From the NCBI GenBank assembly GCA_046349435.1, contig JAXMCI010000003.1, positions 186,001 to 250,000 on the forward strand: 64,000 nt of DNA, written 5' to 3'. Positions 27,474 to 35,747 of this stretch are shown piece by piece. Position numbers and translations under genes: made by a program. Source of the stretch: JAXMCI01 sp046349435 (GTDB lineage: Bacteria; Pseudomonadota; Alphaproteobacteria; Dongiales; Dongiaceae). Position 1 is the stretch's first letter. Every line of letters starts with the position of its first letter. The notes below the pieces were generated by a model. It saw only the letters and a program-made list of their open reading frames with translations. It did not search any database and was not told the origin of the DNA.

Positions 27474-29449
27474 GGCTGGCCGAGCTCCAGCGCGGCCACC
27501 GCATAGGGGCCGAGGGTGAGCGAGCCGGCCTTGGCCAGGCGGCGGCCGCCGGCGCGGAAGGCGGCGGGGTCGCTGGTGGCCTGGAGGAAGCTGCCCTCGT
27601 CGAGCAGCCGCAGGGTGGCGCCGCCCTCGGGCAGGCCGGCGAGCGCGACGCGCTGCGCGCTGCCGGTGAGGTTGGCGAGCCAGAGCGAGGTGCCGCCGCG
27701 CCGCTTCCAGGCGATCGCCTCGACCGCCGACGGATCGCTCGATCGGGCCTCGAGCTGGCGGGCGCCGGCGGCCGCGGCGAGGCCCGCCACGACATGGTAG
27801 ACCGGGTAGACGGCCGGCTGCTTCAGCCGGTCGAAATAGGGCTGCTTCCAGTCGCCGCGGCGGGCGACCAGGCCGTGCGGCCCGGTCGGCGCGCCGAGCG
27901 TCACGACGTCGACGCCGCCGCGGGCCAGCGCCGCGACATAGCCCAGGGTCCAGGCCGCGCCGAACAGGCCGCGCTGCCGCGGATCCATCGCCGCCAGCGC
28001 CACCCGGCCGTTGCCGGGATTGGCGGCCGGGGCGGCGCCGTAGGGATTGTCGCGGGCGCCGATGGCGCTCGGCCCGACGCGGTAGCCGGCCTTGCCGATG
28101 AAGGCGCGGGCGGACTGCACGACATAGGGCAGCGCCTCCAGGGTCTCCATCACCGAGCGGTCGTCGGCGGCGTGGACGATGCCGCAGGTGGTGTGGGTGA
28201 CGAAGTCGAGCAGCTCGGCCTGCGGCCGCTTGCGGTTGAGCTCGGTGAAGAAGGCGTAGTGGCCGCCGCCGACCTGGGCGCCGGGGAAGGCGGCGCGGGC
28301 GGCGGCGTAGATCTCCTCGGGCGGCGGCAGCTTCGGGCCCTGGCTGCCGGGCAGCACGCCCTTGCGGTCGGCGGCGGCCCAGACGGTGACCGAGGCCGGC
28401 ACCAGCCCGGCGCGCGAGGCGGTGCGGGAGATGCGGTCGAGCTCGGCGGCCGGCGGCCGGCGGCCCGGGATGATGATCTCCAGCGCGACCTCGGCGCCGG
28501 TCGCCTCGCCGAGCGCGCGGGCGCGCTCGATCTCGGGCGAGCCGTGGCCGGCGGTGAGGTCGATCTGCGCGTGCAGCAGCTGCGGGCCGAGCGCGGCGAG
28601 CAGCTCGGAGGCGGCCAGCGCCGCCTCGCCCTCGGCGGCGGGCAGGCCGATGCCGATCTGCGGTATGGGGGCGCGGACCGGCCCGCCGAGCGCGACGGTG
28701 ACCCGCTTCGCCGCGCCGGCCTTGACCGGCCGCGGCAGCTTACCCTCGCAGCGCAGGCTGACGGCCTGGCGGAAGCCGGTGCCGGCGGCGATGGTGTAGG
28801 GCCAGGGCAGGGCCAGCGGGCGGACATAGGTCTTGTAGGAGGCATCGGTCCAGTTGCGATGGTCCTCCATCTCGAAGGTGTCGCCCTCCATGCGGCAGGT
28901 GACCCGGACGCCGGGCAGCGCCTCGTGGGTCAGCGCGCGGATCTCGTAGAAGGGCTGCAGCGGGTTGATGATGGCGGGGAAGCGGTCCTCGACGACGCGG
29001 CCGTCGACATGCTCGACGGTGAGCGCCTGGCCGGCGACGCCGCGCAGCGGGTGCAGCACGATGAAGCCGGTGCGGTTGGTCAGCACGTCGCCCTCGGCGG
29101 TCGAGTCGGCCTCGAAATCGAGGCTGCCGTCCGGCCGGCCGGTGATCGTGGCCCGGGTCAGCAGCTGGTGCCCGGGCTCGCCGAACCGCGCCTCGTAGGC
29201 GACGCGGAAGCCCTTCTCGTCCTCGCGCACCCGGAGGCGGCCGATCGCGGGCGTCCGGGTGCCCCAGTTCTCGTCGCGCACCAGGAAGGCGATGGCCCGC
29301 AGCACCTCGACCCCGCCCAGCCGGACATAGCGCAGCGCGCCGGCATCGAGCTCGGCGGTCAGCGGCCCGGCGGTGAGCAGGCGGCTCGCCGGCTCCGGCA
29401 CCGTGGTGCCGAACAGCATGACGGCGCGGTTCGCGGTGGGGGCGGCCAT
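27470..29449 (-). CDS. Large lactonase/glycosidase-like protein of unknown specificity, 659 aa
   Basis: No firm family recognised. The first about 250 residues look like a beta-sandwich ('FVLHPLRG'-type segments, 'YKTYVRPLALPWPYTIAAGT'). A TIM-barrel-like middle (about 265-520) has 'AQIDLTAGHGSPEIERAR', 'VGGGHYAFFTELNRKRP' and 'CGIVHAADDRSVMETLEALP'. A small C-terminal beta domain ends 'LTLGPYAVAALELGQP'. This layout resembles retaining glycosidases and the large sugar-lactone hydrolases found in apionate/tetronate operons; I infer a lactone- or glycoside-opening role upstream of OtnK. It is translationally coupled to otnK by GTGA. No signal peptide, so cytoplasmic. Candidate catalytic acids are E in 'FTELNRK' and D in 'HAADDRS'. 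Confidence 0.6.
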   Translation of the reverse strand: MAAPTANRAVMLFGTTVPEPASRLLTAGPLTAELDAGALRYVRLGGVEVLRAIAFLVRDENWGTRTPAIGRLRVREDEKGFRVAYEARFGEPGHQLLTRATITGRPDGSLDFEADSTAEGDVLTNRTGFIVLHPLRGVAGQALTVEHVDGRVVEDRFPAIINPLQPFYEIRALTHEALPGVRVTCRMEGDTFEMEDHRNWTDASYKTYVRPLALPWPYTIAAGTGFRQAVSLRCEGKLPRPVKAGAAKRVTVALGGPVRAPIPQIGIGLPAAEGEAALAASELLAALGPQLLHAQIDLTAGHGSPEIERARALGEATGAEVALEIIIPGRRPPAAELDRISRTASRAGLVPASVTVWAAADRKGVLPGSQGPKLPPPEEIYAAARAAFPGAQVGGGHYAFFTELNRKRPQAELLDFVTHTTCGIVHAADDRSVMETLEALPYVVQSARAFIGKAGYRVGPSAIGARDNPYGAAPAANPGNGRVALAAMDPRQRGLFGAAWTLGYVAALARGGVDVVTLGAPTGPHGLVARRGDWKQPYFDRLKQPAVYPVYHVVAGLAAAAGARQLEARSSDPSAVEAIAWKRRGGTSLWLANLTGSAQRVALAGLPEGGATLRLLDEGSFLQATSDPAAFRAGGRRLAKAGSLTLGPYAVAALELGQP

Positions 29450-29481
29450 GGCGGGACGGGCTCCTTGTCAGTCCAGTGTCG

Positions 29482-29502
29482 CTGCCGGGCTTGACCCGGC
29501 AG
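29482..29502. repeat. REP-like hairpin, left boundary of GIY-YIG unit
   Basis: CTGCCGGG (29,482-29,489) pairs with CCCGGCAG (29,495-29,502); the loop is CTTGA. It also lies just upstream of the 659-aa gene and could attenuate or punctuate operon transcription. Confidence 0.75.
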
Positions 29503-29519
29503 TCCAGAAGCACTCGCGT

Positions 29520-29809
29520 TCAGGAAATCATAGGCTCATAGAGGTCGCGCCAATCCGGATTGTTCTTCTCGATCAGCGCGATCTTCACGACCGAGGCCAT
29601 TTCTTCAGGCTCTTCTCCCGTTGGATCGCCAGACGAACGTCCTCGAACGGCTCGCAGTGGACCAGCATGTTGACATCATAGCGTTTAGTGAATCCGTCGA
29701 CCAAGCCCTCCCTGTGCTGATGCACCCGGCTCGCGAGGTCCCCGGTGACACCGATGTAGAGCGTGCTGTTGCGGCGGCTTGCCATGATGTAGACGTGGTA
29801 CGTCCTCAT
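29520..29809 (-). pseudogene. Small GIY-YIG nuclease-superfamily protein, frameshifted near the C-terminus
   Basis: The first 74 codons read as a normal small GIY-YIG protein: 'YHVYIMASRRNSTLYIGVTG' carries the Y-V-Y-I and Y-I-G motifs, with R of 'LASRVHQH' as the catalytic Arg. Near 29,592 one G is missing (TCGTGAAG where TCGTGGAAG is expected), giving a stop after 'LKKWPRS'. In the next frame the usual ending 'KIALIEKNNPDWRDLYE' is perfectly preserved down to a TGA at 29,520, so the restored protein is 96 aa, the normal length. This may be a real recent mutation or a sequencing slip. It is unrelated to the flanking sugar genes. Confidence 0.8.
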
Positions 29810-29815
29810 CCATGG

Positions 29816-29838
29816 ATCGCCGGGTCAAGCCCGGCGAT
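29816..29838. repeat. REP-like hairpin, right boundary of GIY-YIG unit
   Basis: ATCGCCGGG (29,816-29,824) pairs with CCCGGCGAT (29,830-29,838); the loop is TCAAG, the reverse complement of the left hairpin loop. Just outside is an AT-rich palindrome, TGACAC...TTGTCA (29,838-29,859), and a partial further copy, CCGGCTTGACTC. Confidence 0.75.
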
Positions 29839-29912
29839 GACACAAGTATAAGTTGTCATTGTCCGGCTTGACTCATTGCCTGTCTTGGCTCGCTTCGGCG
29901 ACCGGCCGCGTC

Positions 29913-31019
29913 TCACCCGGCGATCACCTTGTCGCTCGACGGGTCGATCAGCACGGCGCGGTTCATGTCCAGCGCGAGCTCGATGGTCTCGCCGGGGTGC
30001 TGCACGTCGTGCGCCTCGAGCTCGGCGACGACCGGCGTGTCGGCGATGCGGAACGTCGCGTAGGTGCGCGAGCCGGTGGGCTGGACGAGGTCGATCAGCG
30101 CGCGCATCCGCACCGTGCCGGGGCGTCCCTCGCCGCTGCCGGTGCGGGCGAGGTGCTCCGGCCGGATGCCGAGCGTGATCGGGCGCTCGGCCTCGTTCCG
30201 GCAGGCCGCCTGGCGGGCCGCCGGCAGCGGCAGCCAGGCGCCGGTGGCGAGCGCGATGCCGAGCGCGCCCTCCTGGCGGGCCAGGCGCGCCGGCACGAAG
30301 TTCATCTGCGGCGAGCCGAGGAAGCCGGCGACGAAGCGGGTAGCCGGCCGCTCGAACAGGTCGAGCGGCGCGCCCTGCTGCTCGATCCGGCCGTCCTTCA
30401 GCAGGACGATCCGGTCGGCGAGCGTCATCGCCTCGATCTGGTCGTGCGTGACGTAGATCATCGTCGCGCCGATCTCCTGGTGCAGGCGCTTGATCTCGCC
30501 GCGCATGCCGTCGCGCAGCTGGGCGTCGAGGTTGGAGAGCGGCTCGTCGAACAGGAAGAGGCGGGGGTCGCGCACGATCGCCCGGCCGATGGCGACGCGC
30601 TGGCGCTGGCCGCCGGAGAGCTGGCGCGGCCGGCGCTCGAGCAGCTCGGATATGCCCAGCATCGTCGAGGCCCGCCGCACCCGGGCGTCGATCTCCGACT
30701 GCGGCAGGCCGCGCGCCATCAGCCCGAAGGCGATGTTCTTGTAGACCGTCATGTGCGGGTAGAGGGCGTAGTTCTGGAACACCATGGCGACGTCGCGGTC
30801 GCTCGGCCGGAAGTCGTTGACCACCTCGTCGCCGATGATGATGTTGCCCTCGTCGGCCTCCTCGAGGCCGGCGATGGTGCGCAGCAGCGTGCTCTTGCCG
30901 CAGCCCGACGGCCCGACCAGCACGGTGAACTCGCCGTCCGGGATCTCGAGGTCGACGCCGCGCACGGCATGCACCGCCCCGTAATGCTTGTGCAGCCCCT
31001 CGATCTTCAGCCGTGCCAT
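29913..31019 (-). CDS. Sugar ABC transporter ATP-binding protein (UgpC/MsmK type)
   Basis: 368 aa. Walker A 'GPSGCGKST' is at about residue 37, Q-loop 'MVFQNYALYPHMTV', signature 'LSGGQRQRVAIGRAIVRDP' at about 134, Walker B 'LFLFDEPLSNLDAQLR', and H-loop 'VTHDQ'. The C-terminal 120 residues form the MOBE/TOBE regulatory domain typical of CUT1 carbohydrate importers. It is preceded by two MalF/MalG-type permeases and a binding protein in the same transcript. It energises import of the sugar or sugar acid used by the downstream enzymes (inference). Confidence 0.93.
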   Translation of the reverse strand: MARLKIEGLHKHYGAVHAVRGVDLEIPDGEFTVLVGPSGCGKSTLLRTIAGLEEADEGNIIIGDEVVNDFRPSDRDVAMVFQNYALYPHMTVYKNIAFGLMARGLPQSEIDARVRRASTMLGISELLERRPRQLSGGQRQRVAIGRAIVRDPRLFLFDEPLSNLDAQLRDGMRGEIKRLHQEIGATMIYVTHDQIEAMTLADRIVLLKDGRIEQQGAPLDLFERPATRFVAGFLGSPQMNFVPARLARQEGALGIALATGAWLPLPAARQAACRNEAERPITLGIRPEHLARTGSGEGRPGTVRMRALIDLVQPTGSRTYATFRIADTPVVAELEAHDVQHPGETIELALDMNRAVLIDPSSDKVIAG

Positions 31020-31038
31020 GTCGGTCTCGAAGCTCCTC

Positions 31039-31893
31039 TCAGCCGCGCACGGCGCCGAGCGTCAGCCCGCGCACGAGGTGCCGCTGCACCAGCATGCCGA
31101 GGATGATCGAGGGCACCAGCGAGGTCACCGCCAGCGCGCTCGCCTCGCCATATTGCGAGGCCTGGAAGCCCAGGAAGGCGCGGAACACGGTGGGCAGGGT
31201 GAAGGCGTTGCGCGAGGTCAGGATCAGGGCGAAGAAGAACTCGGTCCAGCAGAAGATGAAGGCGAACACCGCGGCGGCGACGATGCCGGGCAGCGCCAGC
31301 GGCAGCGCGACCATCCACAGCGTGCGCCAGCGGCTGCAGCCGTCGACCAGCGCCGCCTCCTCGAGCTCGACCGGCATCTGCCGGAAATAGGCGAACATCA
31401 TCCAGACCGACAGCGGCAGGGTCAGCATCGTGTACATCAGGATGAGGCCGATGCGCGTGTCGTTGAGCCCGTAGCTGCGGTAGAGCAGGAACACCGGCAG
31501 CACGACCGCGACCGGCGGCAGGAAGCGCTGCGACAGCACCCAGAAGGAGAGGTGCTTCCCGCCCGTGTTGAAGCGGGCGAGGCTGTAGCCCATCAGCGTG
31601 CCGAGCAGCGCCGAGAGCACCGTCGCCGCCGAGGCGACGATGGCGCTGTTGATCAGCCCGTGCAGCCCGCGATAGGTGAACAGCGCGGCGGTGTAGTGGA
31701 TCAGGGTGGGCTGGCTGGGGAACCAGACCGGCGGCAGCTTGAGGTAGTCGTCGACCGGCTTGATCGAGGTGATCGCCACCCAGTAGAGCGGCACCAGCAG
31801 GAAGAGCAGGAAGAACCCGAGATAGGCGACGCGGACGACGCCGTCGAGGCCGAGCCGGCGGCGCTTGCGCGGGCGGCGGGCGGCGGTGGCCAT
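31039..31893 (-). CDS. Sugar ABC transporter permease, MalG type
   Basis: 284 aa with six predicted membrane helices (for example 'YLGFFLLFLLVPLYWVAITS' and the helix after 'AAAVFAFIFCWTEF'). The coupling EAA loop is 'ELEEAALVDGCSRWRTLWMV' followed by a Pro-rich helix. The sequence 'LINSAIVASAATVLSALLGT' is typical of CUT1 permeases. One base separates it from the MalF-type permease, so the two are co-translated. Inner membrane. Confidence 0.93.
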   Translation of the reverse strand: MATAARRPRKRRRLGLDGVVRVAYLGFFLLFLLVPLYWVAITSIKPVDDYLKLPPVWFPSQPTLIHYTAALFTYRGLHGLINSAIVASAATVLSALLGTLMGYSLARFNTGGKHLSFWVLSQRFLPPVAVVLPVFLLYRSYGLNDTRIGLILMYTMLTLPLSVWMMFAYFRQMPVELEEAALVDGCSRWRTLWMVALPLALPGIVAAAVFAFIFCWTEFFFALILTSRNAFTLPTVFRAFLGFQASQYGEASALAVTSLVPSIILGMLVQRHLVRGLTLGAVRG

Positions 31894-31894
31894 C

Positions 31895-32824
31895 TCAGGC
31901 GCGCTCCGGTCGCAGCAGGCGGCGGACCAGGAAGGTGATCAGCACCGCGGTGATGATGAGGAAGATCCAGCTGCCGGCCGTCGCCTCGGAGAGGTGAAAC
32001 TGCTGGAAGCCGATCTGGTAGAGGTAGAAGGAGGCGGTGTAGGTGGCGGTGCCGGGGCCGCCGCCGGTCATCACGAAGATGGTGTCGAACAGCTTCACCG
32101 CGTCGAGCAGCCGGAAGGTGACGGCGATCAGGATCAGCGGCGCCAGCTGCGGCAGGGTGATGTGCCAGAAGGTGCGCCAGCGCCCGACGCCGTCGAGCTC
32201 GGCCGCCTCGTAGAGCTCCGGCGAGATCGCCGTCAGCCCGGCCAGCAGGATGACGAACATGAAGGGCGTCCACTGCCAGACGTCGGCGGTGATGATGGCG
32301 AGGTACATCCAGGGCGTGCCGGTCAGCCAGCTGATCTCGGTCGGGTGGCCGAGCAGGGTCGAGACCAGGTAGTCGAACGGCCCGTAGGGCTTCTGCAGGA
32401 TCAGCGACCAGAACTGGCCGACGATCACCGGGCTGATGAAGAGCGGGATGATCAGCAGCAGCATGATCGTGCCGCGGCCGCGGAAGGTCTTGGTCATCGC
32501 CATGGCCAGCCCGAGGCCGAGCAGGAACTCGAGCCCGACATTGGCGGCCGACAGGATGGCGGTGAGCAGCAGCGAGGATCCCGCCACCGGGTCGGTCACC
32601 ACCTCGGCGAAGTTCCGCAGCCCGACGAAGGCGTGGCCCGGGATCTGGAAGTCGTAGTTGACGAAGGCGACCCAGATCGAGAAGGCGAGCGGGTAGATGG
32701 TCAGCGCCAGGATCAGGATCACCGCCGGGGCGATCAGCAGCCACTTCATGTGGCGGTCGGCCCAGACGGCGAACGGGCTGCCGCGGCGACGGCGCCCGCC
32801 CTTCAGCGCGGCGGCCTCAGCCAT
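31895..32824 (-). CDS. Sugar ABC transporter permease, MalF/UgpA type
   Basis: 309 aa, six or seven membrane helices. 'MKWLLIAPAVILILALTIYP' is the first, and the EAA loop is 'ELYEAAELDGVGRWRTFWHI', followed by 'TLPQLAPLILIAVTFRLLDA'. 'FDTIFVMTGGGPGTAT' is the usual CUT1 periplasmic/TM signature. Starts at 32,824, 70 bp after the binding-protein gene. Forms the channel with the MalG-type subunit. Confidence 0.93.
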   Translation of the reverse strand: MAEAAALKGGRRRRGSPFAVWADRHMKWLLIAPAVILILALTIYPLAFSIWVAFVNYDFQIPGHAFVGLRNFAEVVTDPVAGSSLLLTAILSAANVGLEFLLGLGLAMAMTKTFRGRGTIMLLLIIPLFISPVIVGQFWSLILQKPYGPFDYLVSTLLGHPTEISWLTGTPWMYLAIITADVWQWTPFMFVILLAGLTAISPELYEAAELDGVGRWRTFWHITLPQLAPLILIAVTFRLLDAVKLFDTIFVMTGGGPGTATYTASFYLYQIGFQQFHLSEATAGSWIFLIITAVLITFLVRRLLRPERA

Positions 32825-32894
32825 GCCGGCGGAGGCCGCGGGAAAGCGGGTTCGGGGGTCCGCCGTCGGTCGGGACGAGCCATCGAACGCGGAG

Positions 32895-34556
32895 CTAGCC
32901 GAGGTTCACGCTCTGGCCCAGCGTCTCGATGGTGTGGTCGGCATAGGAGCCCGGCAGCTTCTTGAACTGCGCGTAGGCGTCCTTCTGCTTGTCGGTGCCG
33001 AGCTTCTCGGTGGTGGAGTCCCACTCCGCGGCGGCCTTCTGCAGGGCCTCCTTGGGGTCGGTGCCGGCCCACACCGCCGAGCACATGCGGTCGAGGCTGA
33101 GCGCGTAGTCCTGCCAGCCCGGCATGATCATGTCGATCACCGCGTTGTTGGCGGCGTTGTTCAGGCCGATCAGGTAGTCCTTGGCGTCCGGCCAGAGCGC
33201 GCGGTAGAGCGGCGAGGTGAAGTGCGACAGCCGGTACGGATCGCGCAGCGCGTAGGGCACCATGGTGCGGGCGAGCGAGACCGCCGGGCAGGTGGTCCAC
33301 TGCATGAACAGGTAGGCCGCCTCGGCGTTCGGCGAATCGGCGGTCAGCGCCTTGACGTAGCCCGAGGCGTGCTCGCCGTTCTTGCCCGGCATGACGGCAT
33401 AGCCGACCTTGTCCTTGATGCTCGACTGCGGGATGAAGTTGATCGCCTTGTCGCTCTGCGAGTAGCCGGCCGACATGCGCCCGGTCGGCGGCCAGGAGAA
33501 GATCATCGCCACCTTGCCCTGCAGCCAGGCGGTCCACAGCGCGACGGCGTCCATCTCGTTGTTGCCGGGCATCGACGCCTTGTTCTGGGCGATCATCTGC
33601 TGCAGCGTCTTGACGCCGGCGTCCGACACCAGCTGCGCCTTCATGGCGTCGTCGAAGAAGACGCCGCCGTTGGAGCGGAACTGCTGCAGGAAGGAATACT
33701 GGTTGCCCGGGCCGCCGAACTTGCGGAAGTGGGCCGCGCCGTAGACGTTCGGCGCCAGCTGGTCGGTGATGAACTGGGCGACCTGCGAGTACTCGTCCCA
33801 GGTCTGCGGGACGCGCAGCTCCTGGTTGAACTTCGCCTTGTAGGCGTCCTTCAGCTTCTGGTCCGCGAAGATGTCCTTGCGGTAGTAGAGCTGGAAGACG
33901 TCGCCGTCGTCGAAGAAGCCCCAGGTCTTGCCCTTGTAGGTGGTCATCGCGCTGTAGAGCGGATGATAGTCCTTCTGGTCGGCCGGGTTGGCGTACTTGG
34001 CGAGCAGGTCGTCGATCGGCGCGATGACGCCGCCCTCGGCCATCGACGGGATCCAGGCGGGCTCGATGTCGAGGATGTCGTAGGCACCCGAGCCGGCGAA
34101 ATGCTCCGCGATCGGCTTGGAGTACTGGTCGGGATGCGGCAGCTCGATGACGTTGGAGCTGACGCCGGTCAGGTCCTGCCACAGCGGCCCGGTGTAGTTG
34201 CGCGGCTCCAGCGCCTGCAGCCCGGCCTCGTAGGTCATGTTGATGGTGACGCCCTTGTGCGCCTTGCCGGCCTGCACGGCCCGGTAGGCCGAGCCGTCCT
34301 GCGGGCCCTCGGTCGAGGCCTTGAGGGCGGCGGCCTGGGCCTGGCCCAGCGGCGTGCTGGGATCGGCCATCTGGGCCTGGGCGAGCTGCACGGCGGCCTG
34401 GGCCCAGCCCGGCATGGCGGCGGCCATCGCCCCGAAGGCGCCCATCCTGAGGGCCTGCTTCATGAAGGCGCGGCGCGACGGGTCGCCCCGCAGCCAGGCA
34501 TCGACCTCCTGGGCGAGGCCGGCCTCAATCTCTCGACGGTCGACGTCCTTGGTCAT
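32895..34556 (-). CDS. ABC transporter substrate-binding protein with Tat signal
   Basis: 553 aa, large for family-1 solute-binding proteins. The N-terminus has a twin-arginine motif, 'PSRRAFMKQALRMGAFGAMA', beginning about 27 residues in, then an Ala-rich core ending 'WAQA'. Binding-protein fold features include 'YDILDIEPAWIPSMAEGGVI', 'TWGFFDDGDVFQLYYRKD' and 'MIFSWPPTGRMSAGYSQSD'. Tat export means it folds, possibly with a cofactor, before secretion. Its place beside catabolic genes suggests a sugar-acid or glycoside ligand, not identified. Preceded by a good ribosome site (GGGAGGAG). Confidence 0.9.
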   Translation of the reverse strand: MTKDVDRREIEAGLAQEVDAWLRGDPSRRAFMKQALRMGAFGAMAAAMPGWAQAAVQLAQAQMADPSTPLGQAQAAALKASTEGPQDGSAYRAVQAGKAHKGVTINMTYEAGLQALEPRNYTGPLWQDLTGVSSNVIELPHPDQYSKPIAEHFAGSGAYDILDIEPAWIPSMAEGGVIAPIDDLLAKYANPADQKDYHPLYSAMTTYKGKTWGFFDDGDVFQLYYRKDIFADQKLKDAYKAKFNQELRVPQTWDEYSQVAQFITDQLAPNVYGAAHFRKFGGPGNQYSFLQQFRSNGGVFFDDAMKAQLVSDAGVKTLQQMIAQNKASMPGNNEMDAVALWTAWLQGKVAMIFSWPPTGRMSAGYSQSDKAINFIPQSSIKDKVGYAVMPGKNGEHASGYVKALTADSPNAEAAYLFMQWTTCPAVSLARTMVPYALRDPYRLSHFTSPLYRALWPDAKDYLIGLNNAANNAVIDMIMPGWQDYALSLDRMCSAVWAGTDPKEALQKAAAEWDSTTEKLGTDKQKDAYAQFKKLPGSYADHTIETLGQSVNLG

Positions 34557-34674
34557 CTCGTCTCCTCCCTGAACGACGCCCGGCAGGCCTTCTGGGCCTG
34601 CCGGGCTTCACGGCAATTCCGGCATGGGGTCCCGGTGCTGTCAAGCGCCGGGCAAGCGTCGGGCCGGCACGGCT

Positions 34675-35724
34675 TCAGCCGCCGAAGCGCCTGGCGTAGC
34701 CGGCCAGGCGCTGCTTCCAGCCGTCGGTCGAGAGCAGCGCCCGGTTGACCACGCCGCGCGGCTCGCGGCCATGCATGATGTCGAGCATGGCGCGCACGTC
34801 GGCGGCGCCGATGCCGGCGAAGCACTGGTCGGTCCAGCACAGCGCGTGCGGCGCCAGGATGACGTTGTCGAGCCGCAGGATCGGGTCGTCGGGATCGGGC
34901 GGCTCCTGCTCCAGCACGTCGAGGCCGGCGCCGGCGATGCGCCGCTCCTGCAGCACCCTGGTGAGCGCCTTCTGGTCGACGATCGGGCCGCGGGCGGTGT
35001 TGATGAGGAAGGCGGTCGGCTTCATGAGGCCGAGCCGGGCGGCGTTGACGAGGTGGCGGGTCTCGGCGCTCAGCGGGCAGTTGACGGTGACGAAGTCGGA
35101 CTCGCGGAACACCGTGTCGAGATCGACCAGGCGGACCCCGAGCTCGGCGGCCACCGCCTTGTCGGCGAACGGATCGTGGGCGATGTAGGTCATGTCGAGC
35201 GGCCGGCACATGCGGAACATCTCGGCGCCGATGTTGCCGATGCCGACCGACCCCAGCACCTTGCCGACCAGGCCGACGCCCATGTGCTGGGTGCGCTTGG
35301 CGAAGCCCTCGGGGCCCTCGCGGGTCAGCCGGTCCTTGACGAACAGCTTGCCGGACAGCGCCAGGATGAAGGTCAGGATGGCGACCGCGACCGGGCGGCG
35401 CACCCCGTCGGGGGTGATGACCACGGCGATGCCGGCCTTGCTGCAGGCCTCGACGTCGACATTGTCGTAGCCGACGCCGAAGCGCGCCACCGCGGCCAGC
35501 CGGCCGCCCGGCGGCACCGAGGCGGCGGTGAAGCGCGGTACCAGCAGGATGAGGGCGTCGAAATCGGCGAGCTGCTCGGCCCTGATCTCGGGGCCGGGCT
35601 CGATGTAGGCGATCTCGACGTTGGGATCGTCGGCGAGCGGGGCGACGTCGAAGTCGGGGAAGGTGGGGGTGCCGTCGGCGCGGCGGAAATCGCCGCTGAG
35701 CGCCACCCGGAAGCGGTCGGCCAT
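34675..35724 (-). CDS. D-2-hydroxyacid dehydrogenase, NAD(P)-dependent
   Basis: 349 aa. The Rossmann motif reads 'VGLVGKVLGSVGIGNIGAEM'. Catalytic Arg is in 'FLINTARGPIVDQ', Glu in 'GLDVLEQEPP', and His in 'VILAPHALCWTDQC'. The start at 35,724 is set by GAGGAGAGGCATC just upstream. The gene lies between the aldolase and the ABC importer and probably oxidises or reduces a hydroxy-acid intermediate of the imported sugar acid. Substrate not predictable; the phosphoglycerate/glyoxylate-reductase groups are the closest by eye. Confidence 0.88.
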   Translation of the reverse strand: MADRFRVALSGDFRRADGTPTFPDFDVAPLADDPNVEIAYIEPGPEIRAEQLADFDALILLVPRFTAASVPPGGRLAAVARFGVGYDNVDVEACSKAGIAVVITPDGVRRPVAVAILTFILALSGKLFVKDRLTREGPEGFAKRTQHMGVGLVGKVLGSVGIGNIGAEMFRMCRPLDMTYIAHDPFADKAVAAELGVRLVDLDTVFRESDFVTVNCPLSAETRHLVNAARLGLMKPTAFLINTARGPIVDQKALTRVLQERRIAGAGLDVLEQEPPDPDDPILRLDNVILAPHALCWTDQCFAGIGAADVRAMLDIMHGREPRGVVNRALLSTDGWKQRLAGYARRFGG

Positions 35725-35747
35725 GATGCCTCTCCTCGGTGCCGGCT

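Larger units (their letters stand above)
29476..29843 (-). mobile_element. Palindrome-bounded GIY-YIG unit (possible mobile element)
   Basis: A 368-bp unit whose ends are inverted copies of one another. The left end is GTGTC-x2-TGCCGGGCTTGACCCGGCA-GTCCA (29,476-29,506); the right end read on the other strand is GTGTC-x2-CGCCGGGCTTGACCCGGCG-ATCCA (29,813-29,843). Each end is also a hairpin. The single GIY-YIG ORF fills the interior: its ATG is 4 bp from the right end and its restored stop 14 bp from the left end. The unit sits between the ABC ATPase gene and the 659-aa gene of an otherwise continuous operon. I saw no target-site duplication, so mobility is inference. Confidence 0.55.

Noticed and set aside
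24757..29449. Firm assignment to D-apionate catabolism (Oia/Apn genes)
   Set aside because: The kinase and isomerase-like families overlap between pathways, but the class II aldolase-type decarboxylase points to the tetronate (Otn) route. Kept only as an alternative.
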